Assembly (NCBI GenBank): GCA_023422975.1
Contig: JAFAGF010000076.1
Coordinates: forward strand, 1-11,800
Origin: Pseudomonadota bacterium
GTDB lineage: Bacteria; Pseudomonadota; Gammaproteobacteria; Burkholderiales; Burkholderiaceae_C
DNA: 11,800 bases
Reading direction: 5' to 3'
Shown: positions 1 to 5,892 of the stretch, in pieces
Position numbering within the stretch: position 1 is the first letter of the stretch
Layout of the letters: each line of letters opens with the position of its first letter
The notes under the pieces: generated by a model
Database searches by the model: none
Told to the model about the DNA's origin: nothing
The model's input: only the letters and a program-made list of their open reading frames with translations
Program-made: the position numbers and the translations under genes

Positions 1-24
1 CCCGCCGCAGACAAGGAAAACAAA

Positions 25-291
25 ATGATCGCTGCCGAAAAAAAGGCTGAAGTTGTAAAAGCTAACGCTCGTTCCGAAAACGACACTGGTAGCCCAGAAG
101 TGCAAGTTGCACTGCTGACAGCACGCATCAACGAACTGACTCCCCACTTCAAGGCTAACGCTAAGGACCACCACGGTCGTCGCGGTCTGCTGCGCATGGT
201 GAGCCGTCGTCGTAAGCTGCTGGACTACCTGAAGGGTAAGGACGCAGAGCGTTACACAGCTTTGATCGCTAAGCTGGGCCTGCGTAAGTAA
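25..291 (+). CDS. rpsO: 30S ribosomal protein S15
   Basis: S15 is a primary 16S rRNA-binding protein of the small-subunit platform and contributes to a bridge with the 50S subunit. The 88-residue product is full length for the family (about 88-89). It carries the diagnostic segments [17 protein letters not shown] (about residues 19-35), the [22 protein letters not shown] stretch split around residues 41-62 that contacts rRNA, and the C-terminal LIAKLGLRK. The start ATG is preceded by AAGGA at 13-17, seven bases away. Only 24 bases of leader are visible, so the S15-binding pseudoknot known from the Escherichia coli rpsO leader cannot be judged. It is followed by a strong terminator and then pnp, the classic rpsO-pnp pair. 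Identification is certain at family level. Confidence 0.98.
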   Translation: MIAAEKKAEVVKANARSENDTGSPEVQVALLTARINELTPHFKANAKDHHGRRGLLRMVSRRRKLLDYLKGKDAERYTALIAKLGLRK

Positions 292-306
292 GCACAGTGC
301 AAGATC

Positions 307-345
307 AAAACGCCTGAGTTAGATCGTCTAGCTCAGGCGTTTTTT
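307..345 (+). terminator. Intrinsic terminator after rpsO
   Basis: A 13-base-pair stem (311-323 with 327-339, a single T-G wobble at 319/331) closes a TCG loop and is followed directly by six T residues at 340-345. Four A residues at 307-310 can pair with the start of the T run, so some activity on the opposite strand is possible. It lies 16 bases after the rpsO stop. It should end most rpsO transcripts and limit read-through into pnp, as the rpsO terminator does in E. coli. Confidence 0.93.
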
Positions 346-347
346 AC

Positions 348-473
348 TTTGGAGTTGGTGAAAACAGAGCGAAGCTGTGTCATTCCATAACCGTGTTTGC
401 GGTGAAAGTGCTTTGGTTTTGATAGCTGTAAGCGCGCTTGTGGAATGGCATCGTGTTCTGTTTAGCCTCCAAA
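348..473 (+). promoter_or_regulatory. Foldable pnp leader, possible RNase III site
   Basis: The leader between rpsO and pnp can fold into one long branched hairpin. Outer helix: TTTGGAG at 348-354 with CTCCAAA at 467-473. Second helix: 362-370 with 455-463, nine pairs with one G-T. Third helix: CATTCCA at 381-387 with TGGAATG at 441-447, extendable outward by weaker pairs. Inside lie a small hairpin (390-393 with 400-403) and a further helix (406-411 with 434-439). In E. coli the pnp leader forms a long duplex that RNase III cuts, allowing PNPase to repress its own mRNA. The arrangement here suggests the same role. Pairing was found by eye and no energy was computed. No convincing pnp promoter was recognised in this leader. 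Confidence 0.55.
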
Positions 474-478
474 ACATT

Positions 479-498
479 GCTGGGTGTGCGCATCCAGC
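479..498 (+). promoter_or_regulatory. Hairpin next to the pnp ribosome binding site
   Basis: GCTGGGTG (479-486) pairs with CATCCAGC (491-498) around a TGCG tetraloop, giving eight pairs with one G-T. It ends nine bases before the AGGAG Shine-Dalgarno sequence at 508-512. Flanking ATTG (476-479) and CAAT (504-507) could extend it toward the ribosome binding site if the terminal pair at 479/498 opens. It may affect pnp translation or shape the end left after leader processing. This function is inferred. Confidence 0.45.
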
Positions 499-519
499 TA
501 TTCCAATAGGAGTACACGT

Positions 520-2760
520 ATGACAATGTTCAATAAAGTGACCAAGACTTTCCAGTGGGGCCAGCATACGGTCACCATGGAAACCGGCGAAATTGCACGC
601 CAAGCCTCCGGCGCTGTGCTGGTAAATATCGATGACACCGTGGTGCTGGCCACGGTGGTGGGCTCGAAGATCGCCAAGGCGGGTCAAGATTTCTTCCCTT
701 TGACGGTTGACTACATCGAGAAGACTTACGCAGCCGGCAAGATCCCTGGCAGCTTCTTCAAGCGCGAAGCCAAGCCTTCGGAGCTGGAGACGCTGACTTC
801 GCGTCTGATCGACCGTCCTATCCGCCCTCTGTTCCCCGAAGGTTTCTACAACGACGTGCATGTGGTCATTCACACTATTTCGTTGAACCCTGAAGTGGAT
901 GCTGATATTGCCGCCATGATTGCCACTTCGGCAGCTTTGTCTGTGTCGGGCATTCCTTTTAACGGCCCCATCGGTGCAGCCCGCGTGGGTTACATCAATG
1001 GCGAATACGTGCTGAACCCCGGTCAAACACAGCGCAAGGATTCGCTGATGGATCTGGTGGTTGCAGGCACTGAGTCTGCCGTGCTGATGGTGGAATCCGA
1101 AGCGCAACAACTGCCTGAAGAAGTGATGCTGGGTGCGGTGGTCTACGGCCATCAGCAAAGCCAGATCGCTATCAACGCCATTCACGACCTGGTGCGTGAA
1201 GGTGGCAAGGCCGCTTGGGATTGGACTGCGCCTGCCAAGGATGAAGTGCTGATTGCCAAGGTGGTTGAACTGGGTGAAGCCAAGCTGCGTGCTGCTTACC
1301 AAGAGCGCAACAAACAAGTGCGTACCTTGGCTTGCCGCACAGCTTATGCGGACGTGAAGGCTGCTTTGGCAGAGCAAGGCGTGACGTTTGATGCGGTGAA
1401 GGTGGAGAACATGTTGTTCGACATCGAAGCCAACATTGTGCGCACGCAGATCTTGTCGGGTGAGCCCCGCATCGACGGCCGCGACACACGCACGGTGCGT
1501 CCCATCGAAATCCGCAACTCCGTGCTGCCCCGTACTCACGGCTCTGCGCTGTTCACCCGTGGTGAAACACAGGCCTTGGTGGTGACCACTTTGGGTACTG
1601 AGCGCGATGCACAGCGCATCGACGCGCTGGCTGGCGAATTCGAAGACACCTTCTTGTTCCACTACAACATGCCTCCCTTTGCTACCGGCGAAGTGGGTCG
1701 CATGGGTTCGACCAAGCGCCGTGAAATCGGCCACGGCCGTCTGGCCAAGCGTGCATTGGCTGCTTGCTTGCCTACTAAGGAAGAGTTTCCTTACACCATT
1801 CGTGTGGTGTCGGAAATCACAGAGTCGAATGGCTCTTCTTCGATGGCTTCGGTGTGTGGCGGCTGCTTGTCCATGATGGATGCTGGCGTGCCTATGAAGG
1901 CGCACGTGGCCGGTATCGCCATGGGTCTGATCAAGGATGGCAATCGCTTTGCGGTGCTGACTGACATCTTGGGTGACGAAGATCACCTGGGTGATATGGA
2001 CTTCAAGGTGGCAGGTACGACCAACGGTATTACTGCCCTGCAGATGGACATCAAGATCCAAGGTATCACCAAGGAAATCATGCAAGTGGCCTTGGCGCAA
2101 GCCAAGGAAGCGCGTATGCACATTCTGGGCAAGATGCAAGAAGCGATGGGTGAAGCCAAAACCGAAGTGTCTTCGTTCGCGCCCAAGCTGTTCACCATGA
2201 AGATCAACCCCGAGAAGATTCGTGACGTGATCGGTAAGGGTGGCGCCACCATCCGTGCGCTGACCGAAGAAACCGGTACGCAGATCAATATCGAGGAAGA
2301 CGGCACTATCACCATTGCCGCAACCGATGGCGACAAGGCTGAAGCTGCCAAGAAGCGCATCGAGGAAATCACTGCGGAAGTAGAGATTGGCAAGATCTAC
2401 GAAGGCCCGATCGTTAAGATTTTGGAATTCGGTGCTTTGGTGAACTTGCTGCCCGGCAAGGATGGTCTGTTGCACATCAGTCAGATTGCCCACGAGCGCG
2501 TGGAAAAGGTCACTGACTACCTGCAAGAAGGCCAAGTGGTGAAGGTGAAGGTGCTGGAGACGGATGACAAGGGTCGTGTCAAGCTGTCGATGAAGGCATT
2601 GCTGGAGCGTCCTACAGGTATGCCTGAGCGCGCAGAGCGTCCTGCGCCTGCTGACCGTCAGCCTCGTGAGCGTCGCGAACACCGTGAGCCACGTCAGCCT
2701 CGTGCTGAGCAAAACGGTGCGGCAGACGCTGATCAGCAGCAACAACAGCAACAGCAATAA
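520..2760 (+). CDS. pnp: Polynucleotide phosphorylase
   Basis: PNPase is a cytosolic trimeric 3'-5' exoribonuclease that degrades RNA with phosphate, releasing nucleoside diphosphates, and can also add tails. From the chosen ATG it has 746 residues. Layout: first RNase PH core (about 10-145, including [11 protein letters not shown] and [13 protein letters not shown]), helical linker, second RNase PH core (about 310-520), KH domain with GKGG at 572-575, S1 domain (about 624-693), then a tail of about 50 residues. The phosphate-site segment SNGSSSMAS is at 436-444, and acidic residues D486, D488 and D492 lie in [14 protein letters not shown], matching the E. coli metal-site aspartates. The start at 520 has AGGAG at 508-512, seven bases upstream. 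A GTG at 484 would add 12 unlikely residues with no ribosome binding site. The tail is Arg/Glu/Pro-rich and ends in eight glutamines. Confidence 0.98.
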   Translation: MTMFNKVTKTFQWGQHTVTMETGEIARQASGAVLVNIDDTVVLATVVGSKIAKAGQDFFPLTVDYIEKTYAAGKIPGSFFKREAKPSELETLTSRLIDRPIRPLFPEGFYNDVHVVIHTISLNPEVDADIAAMIATSAALSVSGIPFNGPIGAARVGYINGEYVLNPGQTQRKDSLMDLVVAGTESAVLMVESEAQQLPEEVMLGAVVYGHQQSQIAINAIHDLVREGGKAAWDWTAPAKDEVLIAKVVELGEAKLRAAYQERNKQVRTLACRTAYADVKAALAEQGVTFDAVKVENMLFDIEANIVRTQILSGEPRIDGRDTRTVRPIEIRNSVLPRTHGSALFTRGETQALVVTTLGTERDAQRIDALAGEFEDTFLFHYNMPPFATGEVGRMGSTKRREIGHGRLAKRALAACLPTKEEFPYTIRVVSEITESNGSSSMASVCGGCLSMMDAGVPMKAHVAGIAMGLIKDGNRFAVLTDILGDEDHLGDMDFKVAGTTNGITALQMDIKIQGITKEIMQVALAQAKEARMHILGKMQEAMGEAKTEVSSFAPKLFTMKINPEKIRDVIGKGGATIRALTEETGTQINIEEDGTITIAATDGDKAEAAKKRIEEITAEVEIGKIYEGPIVKILEFGALVNLLPGKDGLLHISQIAHERVEKVTDYLQEGQVVKVKVLETDDKGRVKLSMKALLERPTGMPERAERPAPADRQPRERREHREPRQPRAEQNGAADADQQQQQQQQ

Positions 2761-2777
2761 GCCCTAGGCTTGGTGCA

Positions 2778-2801
2778 CTCCGCAGGCTTGTGCCTGTGGA
2801 G
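2778..2801 (+). other. Hairpin in the pnp 3' untranslated region
   Basis: CTCCGCAGGC (2778-2787) pairs with GCCTGTGGAG (2792-2801) around a TTGT loop, ten pairs with one G-T. It starts 17 bases after the pnp stop and has no following T-tract, so it is not an intrinsic terminator by itself. It lies upstream of the real terminator and would remain in the mature pnp message, where it could slow 3'-end decay. That role is inferred. Confidence 0.5.
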
Positions 2802-2838
2802 CTGCTATTGAGAAAAGAGCTGCTGGCGATTGCTGCAT

Positions 2839-2873
2839 AAGGATTTAAGCCATATTTGGCTTAAATCCTTTTT
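2839..2873 (+). terminator. Intrinsic terminator after pnp
   Basis: AAGGATTTAAGCC (2839-2851) pairs perfectly with GGCTTAAATCCTT (2858-2870), 13 pairs around a six-base loop, and the strand runs on through TTTTT at 2869-2873. It separates the rpsO-pnp unit from tpiA and implies that tpiA needs its own promoter in the 65 bases that follow. I could not recognise a strong one; the best match, TTGGTA (2878-2883) and TACCGT (2901-2906) at 17-base spacing, is weak. Confidence 0.92.
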
Positions 2874-2938
2874 GTGATTGGTAGCGCAGCTTTTGCTCAA
2901 TACCGTGATCGATTCCATCTTGATGATGTTGTGACTCC

Positions 2939-3685
2939 ATGAAGAAGAAACTGATTGTTGGTAACTGGAAGATGAATGGCAGCTTGCAGGCCAATGCAGA
3001 CCTGGTGTCTGGTTTGGTGCAAGGGTTGCCGGTTCCGTTGAACTGTGGCGTAGGTGTGGCAGTGCCGGCTGCTTATTTGGCGCAGGTGCAAACCTTGGTG
3101 CAAGTCAGTGCCATTGCAGTGGCGGCGCAAGATGTGTCGCAGCATGAAAAAGGGGCTTACACCGGCGAGGTGTCTGCCTCCATGCTGCAAGACTTTGGTG
3201 TGCGCTATGCATTGGTGGGGCACTCTGAGCGTCGCCAATACCATGGTGAGACAGATGTTGTGGTGGCTGCCAAGGCGCAGGCTGCACTGGCCAAAGGCAT
3301 CACGCCCATCGTGTGTGTGGGTGAAACCTTGGCGGAGCGTGAAGCTGGGCAGACCGAGCAAGTGGTCAAGCGCCAGTTGGCTGCGGTGATTCATCATGTG
3401 GGTCAGTACATCAGCGAGCTGGTGGTGGCGTATGAGCCTGTCTGGGCTATCGGTACAGGTAAAACAGCCACTCCAGAGCAGGCGCAGGCGGTGCACGCCG
3501 TGTTGCGTGCGCAGTTGGCTGCGGCGACCGAGCATGCGGCGCGCGTGCCGTTGCTGTACGGTGGCAGCATGAATGCGGCCAATGCAGCGCAGTTGCTGGC
3601 GCAGGCGGATATCGATGGTGGCTTGGTGGGTGGAGCATCCCTCAAGGCGGCTGACTTTTTGCAGATCATTGCGGCCGCCAATTAA
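2939..3685 (+). CDS. tpiA: Triosephosphate isomerase
   Basis: This glycolytic and gluconeogenic enzyme interconverts dihydroxyacetone phosphate and glyceraldehyde 3-phosphate in the cytosol. The 248-residue product is a full (beta/alpha)8 barrel. Catalytic residues are visible: N9 and K11 in GNWKMNG, H95 in VGHSERR, and E166 in [13 protein letters not shown], followed by flexible loop 6 (about 167-178). Phosphate-binding glycines lie in YGGSMN (207-212) and LVGGASL (229-235). The start is fixed by an in-frame stop at 2924-2926 with no other start codon between. No Shine-Dalgarno sequence is visible; the preceding bases are pyrimidine-rich. A short reading frame ends at 2932-2934, four bases before the ATG, so coupling is possible. 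secG follows after 38 bases. Confidence 0.98.
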   Translation: MKKKLIVGNWKMNGSLQANADLVSGLVQGLPVPLNCGVGVAVPAAYLAQVQTLVQVSAIAVAAQDVSQHEKGAYTGEVSASMLQDFGVRYALVGHSERRQYHGETDVVVAAKAQAALAKGITPIVCVGETLAEREAGQTEQVVKRQLAAVIHHVGQYISELVVAYEPVWAIGTGKTATPEQAQAVHAVLRAQLAAATEHAARVPLLYGGSMNAANAAQLLAQADIDGGLVGGASLKAADFLQIIAAAN

Positions 3686-3723
3686 TGGCTGGGTTGCGGG
3701 TATTTAACTGAGGAGTAAATGAG

Positions 3724-4083
3724 ATGAGTGCGTTTGCGACATTGATCTTGGCGGTGCAGATGCTGTCTGCGTTGGGCATGATTGGTTTGGTTTTGATGCA
3801 GCACGGCAAAGGTGCTGACATGGGTGCTGCCTTTGGCAGCGGCACTTCTGGTAGCTTGTTTGGTGCCAGCGGTAGTGCGAACTTTTTGTCGCGCAGCACT
3901 GCGGCGCTGGCAACGGTGTTCTTTGTGGCGACCTTGGCGCTGGCCTATTTGGGTAACGCGCGTCCTGTGAGTTCGGGTAGTGTTTTGGAGAGTGTGCCAG
4001 CGCCTGCTGTTACTACGCCTGCGGTGGATAGCACAGTGCCTACGGCGCCTGTGCAAGGTGTGGACCAGATTCCAGCCAAATAA
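3724..4083 (+). CDS. secG: Protein translocase subunit SecG
   Basis: SecG is the small non-essential subunit of the SecYEG channel in the inner membrane and aids SecA-driven protein export. The product has 119 residues. Two membrane segments are visible at about 4-24 and 57-77, joined by the conserved Gly/Ser-rich loop MQHGKGADMGAAFGSGTSGS (25-44) and SLFGASGSANFLSR (44-57). The C-terminal 40 residues are a Pro/Thr/Val/Ala-rich tail typical of proteobacterial SecG. The start has AGGAG at 3711-3715, eight bases upstream. An ATG at 3719 is out of frame and stops at once. Close spacing to tpiA suggests cotranscription. A tRNA-Leu gene follows, the same secG neighbour as in E. coli. Confidence 0.96.
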   Translation: MSAFATLILAVQMLSALGMIGLVLMQHGKGADMGAAFGSGTSGSLFGASGSANFLSRSTAALATVFFVATLALAYLGNARPVSSGSVLESVPAPAVTTPAVDSTVPTAPVQGVDQIPAK

Positions 4084-4095
4084 TTGGATCAAACC

Positions 4096-4128
4096 CTTGG
4101 GAAATGCTGTAGCGCAGCATTTCTCAGG
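4096..4128 (+). other. Stable hairpin after secG, no T-tract
   Basis: Bases 4096-4109 pair with 4115-4128 (14 pairs, two G-T) around a TAGCG loop; the core GAAATGCTG/CAGCATTTC is perfect. TTGGAT (4084-4089) and ATCCAA (4134-4139) could form a further outer helix. No T run follows, so this is not a standard intrinsic terminator. It may protect the 3' end of the tpiA-secG message or mark the processing boundary before the tRNA. The rest of the gap, 4140-4213, holds only a small GAGG/CCTC hairpin (4169-4181) and an imperfect 9-base tandem repeat (4186-4203). No clear tRNA or nuo promoter was recognised. Confidence 0.55.
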
Positions 4129-4213
4129 TTAGAATCCAAGAGTTGCTCAGAAAGCGATAGCCCAGTTAGAGGGGGCTCCTCATGCGATCTGAGTGATTTG
4201 AGACTTAAAAAAT

Positions 4214-4298
4214 GCCGTCGTGGTGGAATTGGTAGACACGCTATCTTGAGGGGGTAGTGGCGAAAGCTGTGCGAGTTCGAGTCTCGCCGACGGCACCA
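4214..4298 (+). tRNA. tRNA-Leu (anticodon GAG)
   Basis: A complete class II tRNA. Acceptor stem GCCGTCG (4214-4220) pairs with CGACGGC (4288-4294); discriminator A at 4295; CCA encoded at 4296-4298. The D-loop contains the usual AATTGGTAGA. Anticodon stem CTATC (4241-4245) pairs with GGTAG (4253-4257) with one T-G; the loop TTGAGGG places anticodon GAG at 4248-4250, reading CUC and CUU. The long variable arm (4258-4270) is a short helix capped by GAAA. T stem GCGAG/CTCGC (4271-4275, 4283-4287) closes TTCGAGT. E. coli leuU, also GAG, likewise lies just after secG. The nuoA start follows 72 bases later, so the tRNA may be processed from a transcript shared with nuo. Confidence 0.97.
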
Positions 4299-4370
4299 TC
4301 ATAAATACAGCCTGCCCATGATCAGGCAGTGGTCGAGGGCAAGGTCAACAAGCGGAAAACGCGACCTCAC

Positions 4371-4730
4371 ATGAACCTCGAGCAATATCTCCCGGTCCTG
4401 CTATTTATCTTGGTAGGCATCGCCGTGGGAGTCGTTCCCTTAGTTCTTGGCTATGTTTTGGGCCCCAATCGCCCAGATGACGCCAAAAACTCCCCATACG
4501 AATGCGGCTTTGAAGCCTTTGAAGACGCGCGCATGAAATTTGATGTGCGCTTCTATCTGATTGCCATTCTGTTCATCTTGTTTGACTTGGAAATCGCCTT
4601 TCTGTTGCCTTGGGCCGTTGCGCTGCAAGACGTAGGCATGGCTGGTTTTGTCGCTGTTCTCATTTTCCTGAGCGTTCTGGTCGTAGGCTTTGCTTACGAG
4701 TGGAAAAAGGGCGCCCTGGACTGGGAATAA
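4371..4730 (+). CDS. nuoA: NADH-quinone oxidoreductase subunit A
   Basis: Small membrane subunit of complex I, at the base of the connecting arm, where its first loop helps line the quinone site. The product has 119 residues with three membrane helices at about 7-29, 61-81 and 88-108. The conserved loop is present: [20 protein letters not shown] (39-58), including the redox-sensitive loop cysteine C45, followed by [11 protein letters not shown] (72-82). The ATG at 4371 gives the usual N-terminus [15 protein letters not shown] at 4329 would add 14 charged residues unlike the family and is rejected. The ribosome binding site is poor: only GCGGAAAA about 13 bases upstream. It is first in the nuo operon, 72 bases after the tRNA. 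Confidence 0.97.
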   Translation: MNLEQYLPVLLFILVGIAVGVVPLVLGYVLGPNRPDDAKNSPYECGFEAFEDARMKFDVRFYLIAILFILFDLEIAFLLPWAVALQDVGMAGFVAVLIFLSVLVVGFAYEWKKGALDWE

Positions 4731-4761
4731 GCACCACGTAATCCTCAAAAAAGGACACACG

Positions 4762-5241
4762 ATGATTGAAGGCGTGATGAAGGAAGGCTTCGTCACCACC
4801 AGCTATGACGCTGTGGTGAACTGGGCCAAAACCGGGTCTATCTGGCCGATGACTTTTGGTTTGGCATGCTGTGCAGTGGAAATGATGCATGCGGCGGCGG
4901 CTCGCTATGACTTAGCGCGTTTTGGTGCAGAGGTGTTTCGCCCTTCGCCACGCCAATCGGACTTGATGATTGTGGCAGGCACTTTGTGCAACAAAATGGC
5001 TCCCGCATTGCGCAAGGTATATGACCAGATGTCGGAGCCCCGTTGGGTGCTGTCGATGGGCTCTTGCGCCAATGGTGGTGGTTACTACCACTACAGCTAC
5101 TCGGTGGTGCGCGGCTGCGACCGCATTGTTCCAGTGGATGTTTATGTGCCGGGCTGCCCGCCCACAGCCGAAGCGCTGATCTACGGCATCATCCAGCTGC
5201 AGCAAAAAATCCGCCGCACGAACACCATCGCCCGCGTTTAA
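4762..5241 (+). CDS. nuoB: NADH-quinone oxidoreductase subunit B
   Basis: Connecting-arm subunit that binds cluster N2, the last [4Fe-4S] cluster before quinone. The 159-residue product shows the ligands: tandem C36-C37 in [11 protein letters not shown]102 in [12 protein letters not shown] and C132 in [12 protein letters not shown]. It also has the family segments SIWPMTFG (26-33), [15 protein letters not shown] (53-67) and [12 protein letters not shown] (117-128). The start at 4762 has AAGGA at 4751-4755, six bases upstream. An earlier in-frame TTG at 4690 would overlap the end of nuoA and add 24 non-conserved residues, so it is rejected. The stop codon overlaps the nuoC Shine-Dalgarno sequence, which favours translational coupling. 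Confidence 0.98.
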   Translation: MIEGVMKEGFVTTSYDAVVNWAKTGSIWPMTFGLACCAVEMMHAAAARYDLARFGAEVFRPSPRQSDLMIVAGTLCNKMAPALRKVYDQMSEPRWVLSMGSCANGGGYYHYSYSVVRGCDRIVPVDVYVPGCPPTAEALIYGIIQLQQKIRRTNTIARV

Positions 5242-5253
5242 GGAGCCGAGAGG

Positions 5254-5862
5254 ATGTCCGCATTTGCAATTCAGCCCGAAGCACTTCGGGATCTGGTAGC
5301 TGCTGCATTGGGAGACCAAGCGCGCAGTGTCAATGTCAATCTGGGTGAGGTCGTGATTGAAGTCGCTGCTGCCCAATACTTGGATGTCATGTGCAAGCTG
5401 CGCGACACGCCGGGTTGTCAGTTTGAGCAACTGATCGACTTGTGCGGCGTTGACTATTCTGCATACAAGGAAGTTGGTGTTGAAGGCGCGCGCTTTGTCG
5501 TGGTTTCACAGCTGCTGTCCGTGAGCTTGAATCAACGTGTGCGTGTGCGTGCATCTTGCGCGGATGATGATTTCCCGATGGTCGCTTCGGTGTGTGAGTT
5601 GTGGAGCAGTGCCAACTGGTTTGAGCGCGAAGCGTTTGACCTGTTCGGTATTGTGTTTGAAGGTCACACTGACTTGCGACGCATTTTGACCGACTACGGT
5701 TTTATTGGTCACCCCTTCCGCAAGGACTTCCCGCTGTCGGGTCATGTTGAGATGACTTATGACACCGAGCAGCGCCGTGTGGTCTACCAACCTGTCACGA
5801 TTGAGCCGCGTGAAATCACGCCCCGCATCATCCGTGAGGAGAACTACGGAGGCGTGCACTAA
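5254..5862 (+). CDS. nuoC: NADH-quinone oxidoreductase subunit C
   Basis: The 30-kDa connecting-arm subunit of complex I, which packs against NuoD and has no cofactor. The 202-residue product carries the family signature near the C-terminus: [13 protein letters not shown] (121-133), [14 protein letters not shown] (137-150) and [16 protein letters not shown] (152-167). The AGGAG at 5241-5245 is eight bases before the ATG and shares its first base with the nuoB stop codon. It is a separate gene from nuoD, unlike the fused nuoCD of E. coli. The last codons contain GGAGG at 5848-5852, which may serve nuoD. Confidence 0.97.
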   Translation: MSAFAIQPEALRDLVAAALGDQARSVNVNLGEVVIEVAAAQYLDVMCKLRDTPGCQFEQLIDLCGVDYSAYKEVGVEGARFVVVSQLLSVSLNQRVRVRASCADDDFPMVASVCELWSSANWFEREAFDLFGIVFEGHTDLRRILTDYGFIGHPFRKDFPLSGHVEMTYDTEQRRVVYQPVTIEPREITPRIIREENYGGVH

Positions 5863-5881
5863 CAGGCGCGTTGCGTCTGTT
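5861..5881 (+). other. Hairpin between nuoC and nuoD
   Basis: Bases 5861-5869 can pair with 5873-5881, nine pairs with one G-T, around a GTT triloop. It begins inside the nuoC stop codon and ends just before the nuoD start region, which has no nearby Shine-Dalgarno sequence. If formed, it would shorten the effective distance from GGAGG (5848-5852) to the ATG codons at 5887 and 5893. The pairing is visible; the role is inferred. Confidence 0.45.
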
Positions 5882-5892
5882 GGTTGATGAAC

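Noticed and set aside
484..519. A GTG at 484 as an alternative pnp start.
   Set aside because: It lies within the leader hairpin, has no Shine-Dalgarno sequence, and adds 12 residues absent from the family. ATG 520 has AGGAG at ideal spacing.
328..2757. An open reading frame of about 800 codons on the minus strand opposite pnp.
   Set aside because: It is a shadow of pnp codon bias: the composition is rich in His, Arg, Gln and Leu, with no recognisable domain, while the sense strand encodes a fully conserved PNPase. It also crosses the two leader hairpins.
4130..4135. TAGAAT as a possible -10 element for the tRNA and nuo.
   Set aside because: No acceptable -35 lies at 16-18 bases upstream, and the site overlaps the post-secG inverted repeat. 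A promoter here cannot be supported from sequence alone.
4329..4370. A GTG at 4329 as an alternative nuoA start.
   Set aside because: It would add 14 mostly charged residues in front of the conserved [11 protein letters not shown] start, with no ribosome binding site.
4690..4761. A TTG at 4690 as an alternative nuoB start.
   Set aside because: It overlaps the end of nuoA and adds non-conserved residues; ATG 4762 has AAGGA six bases upstream.
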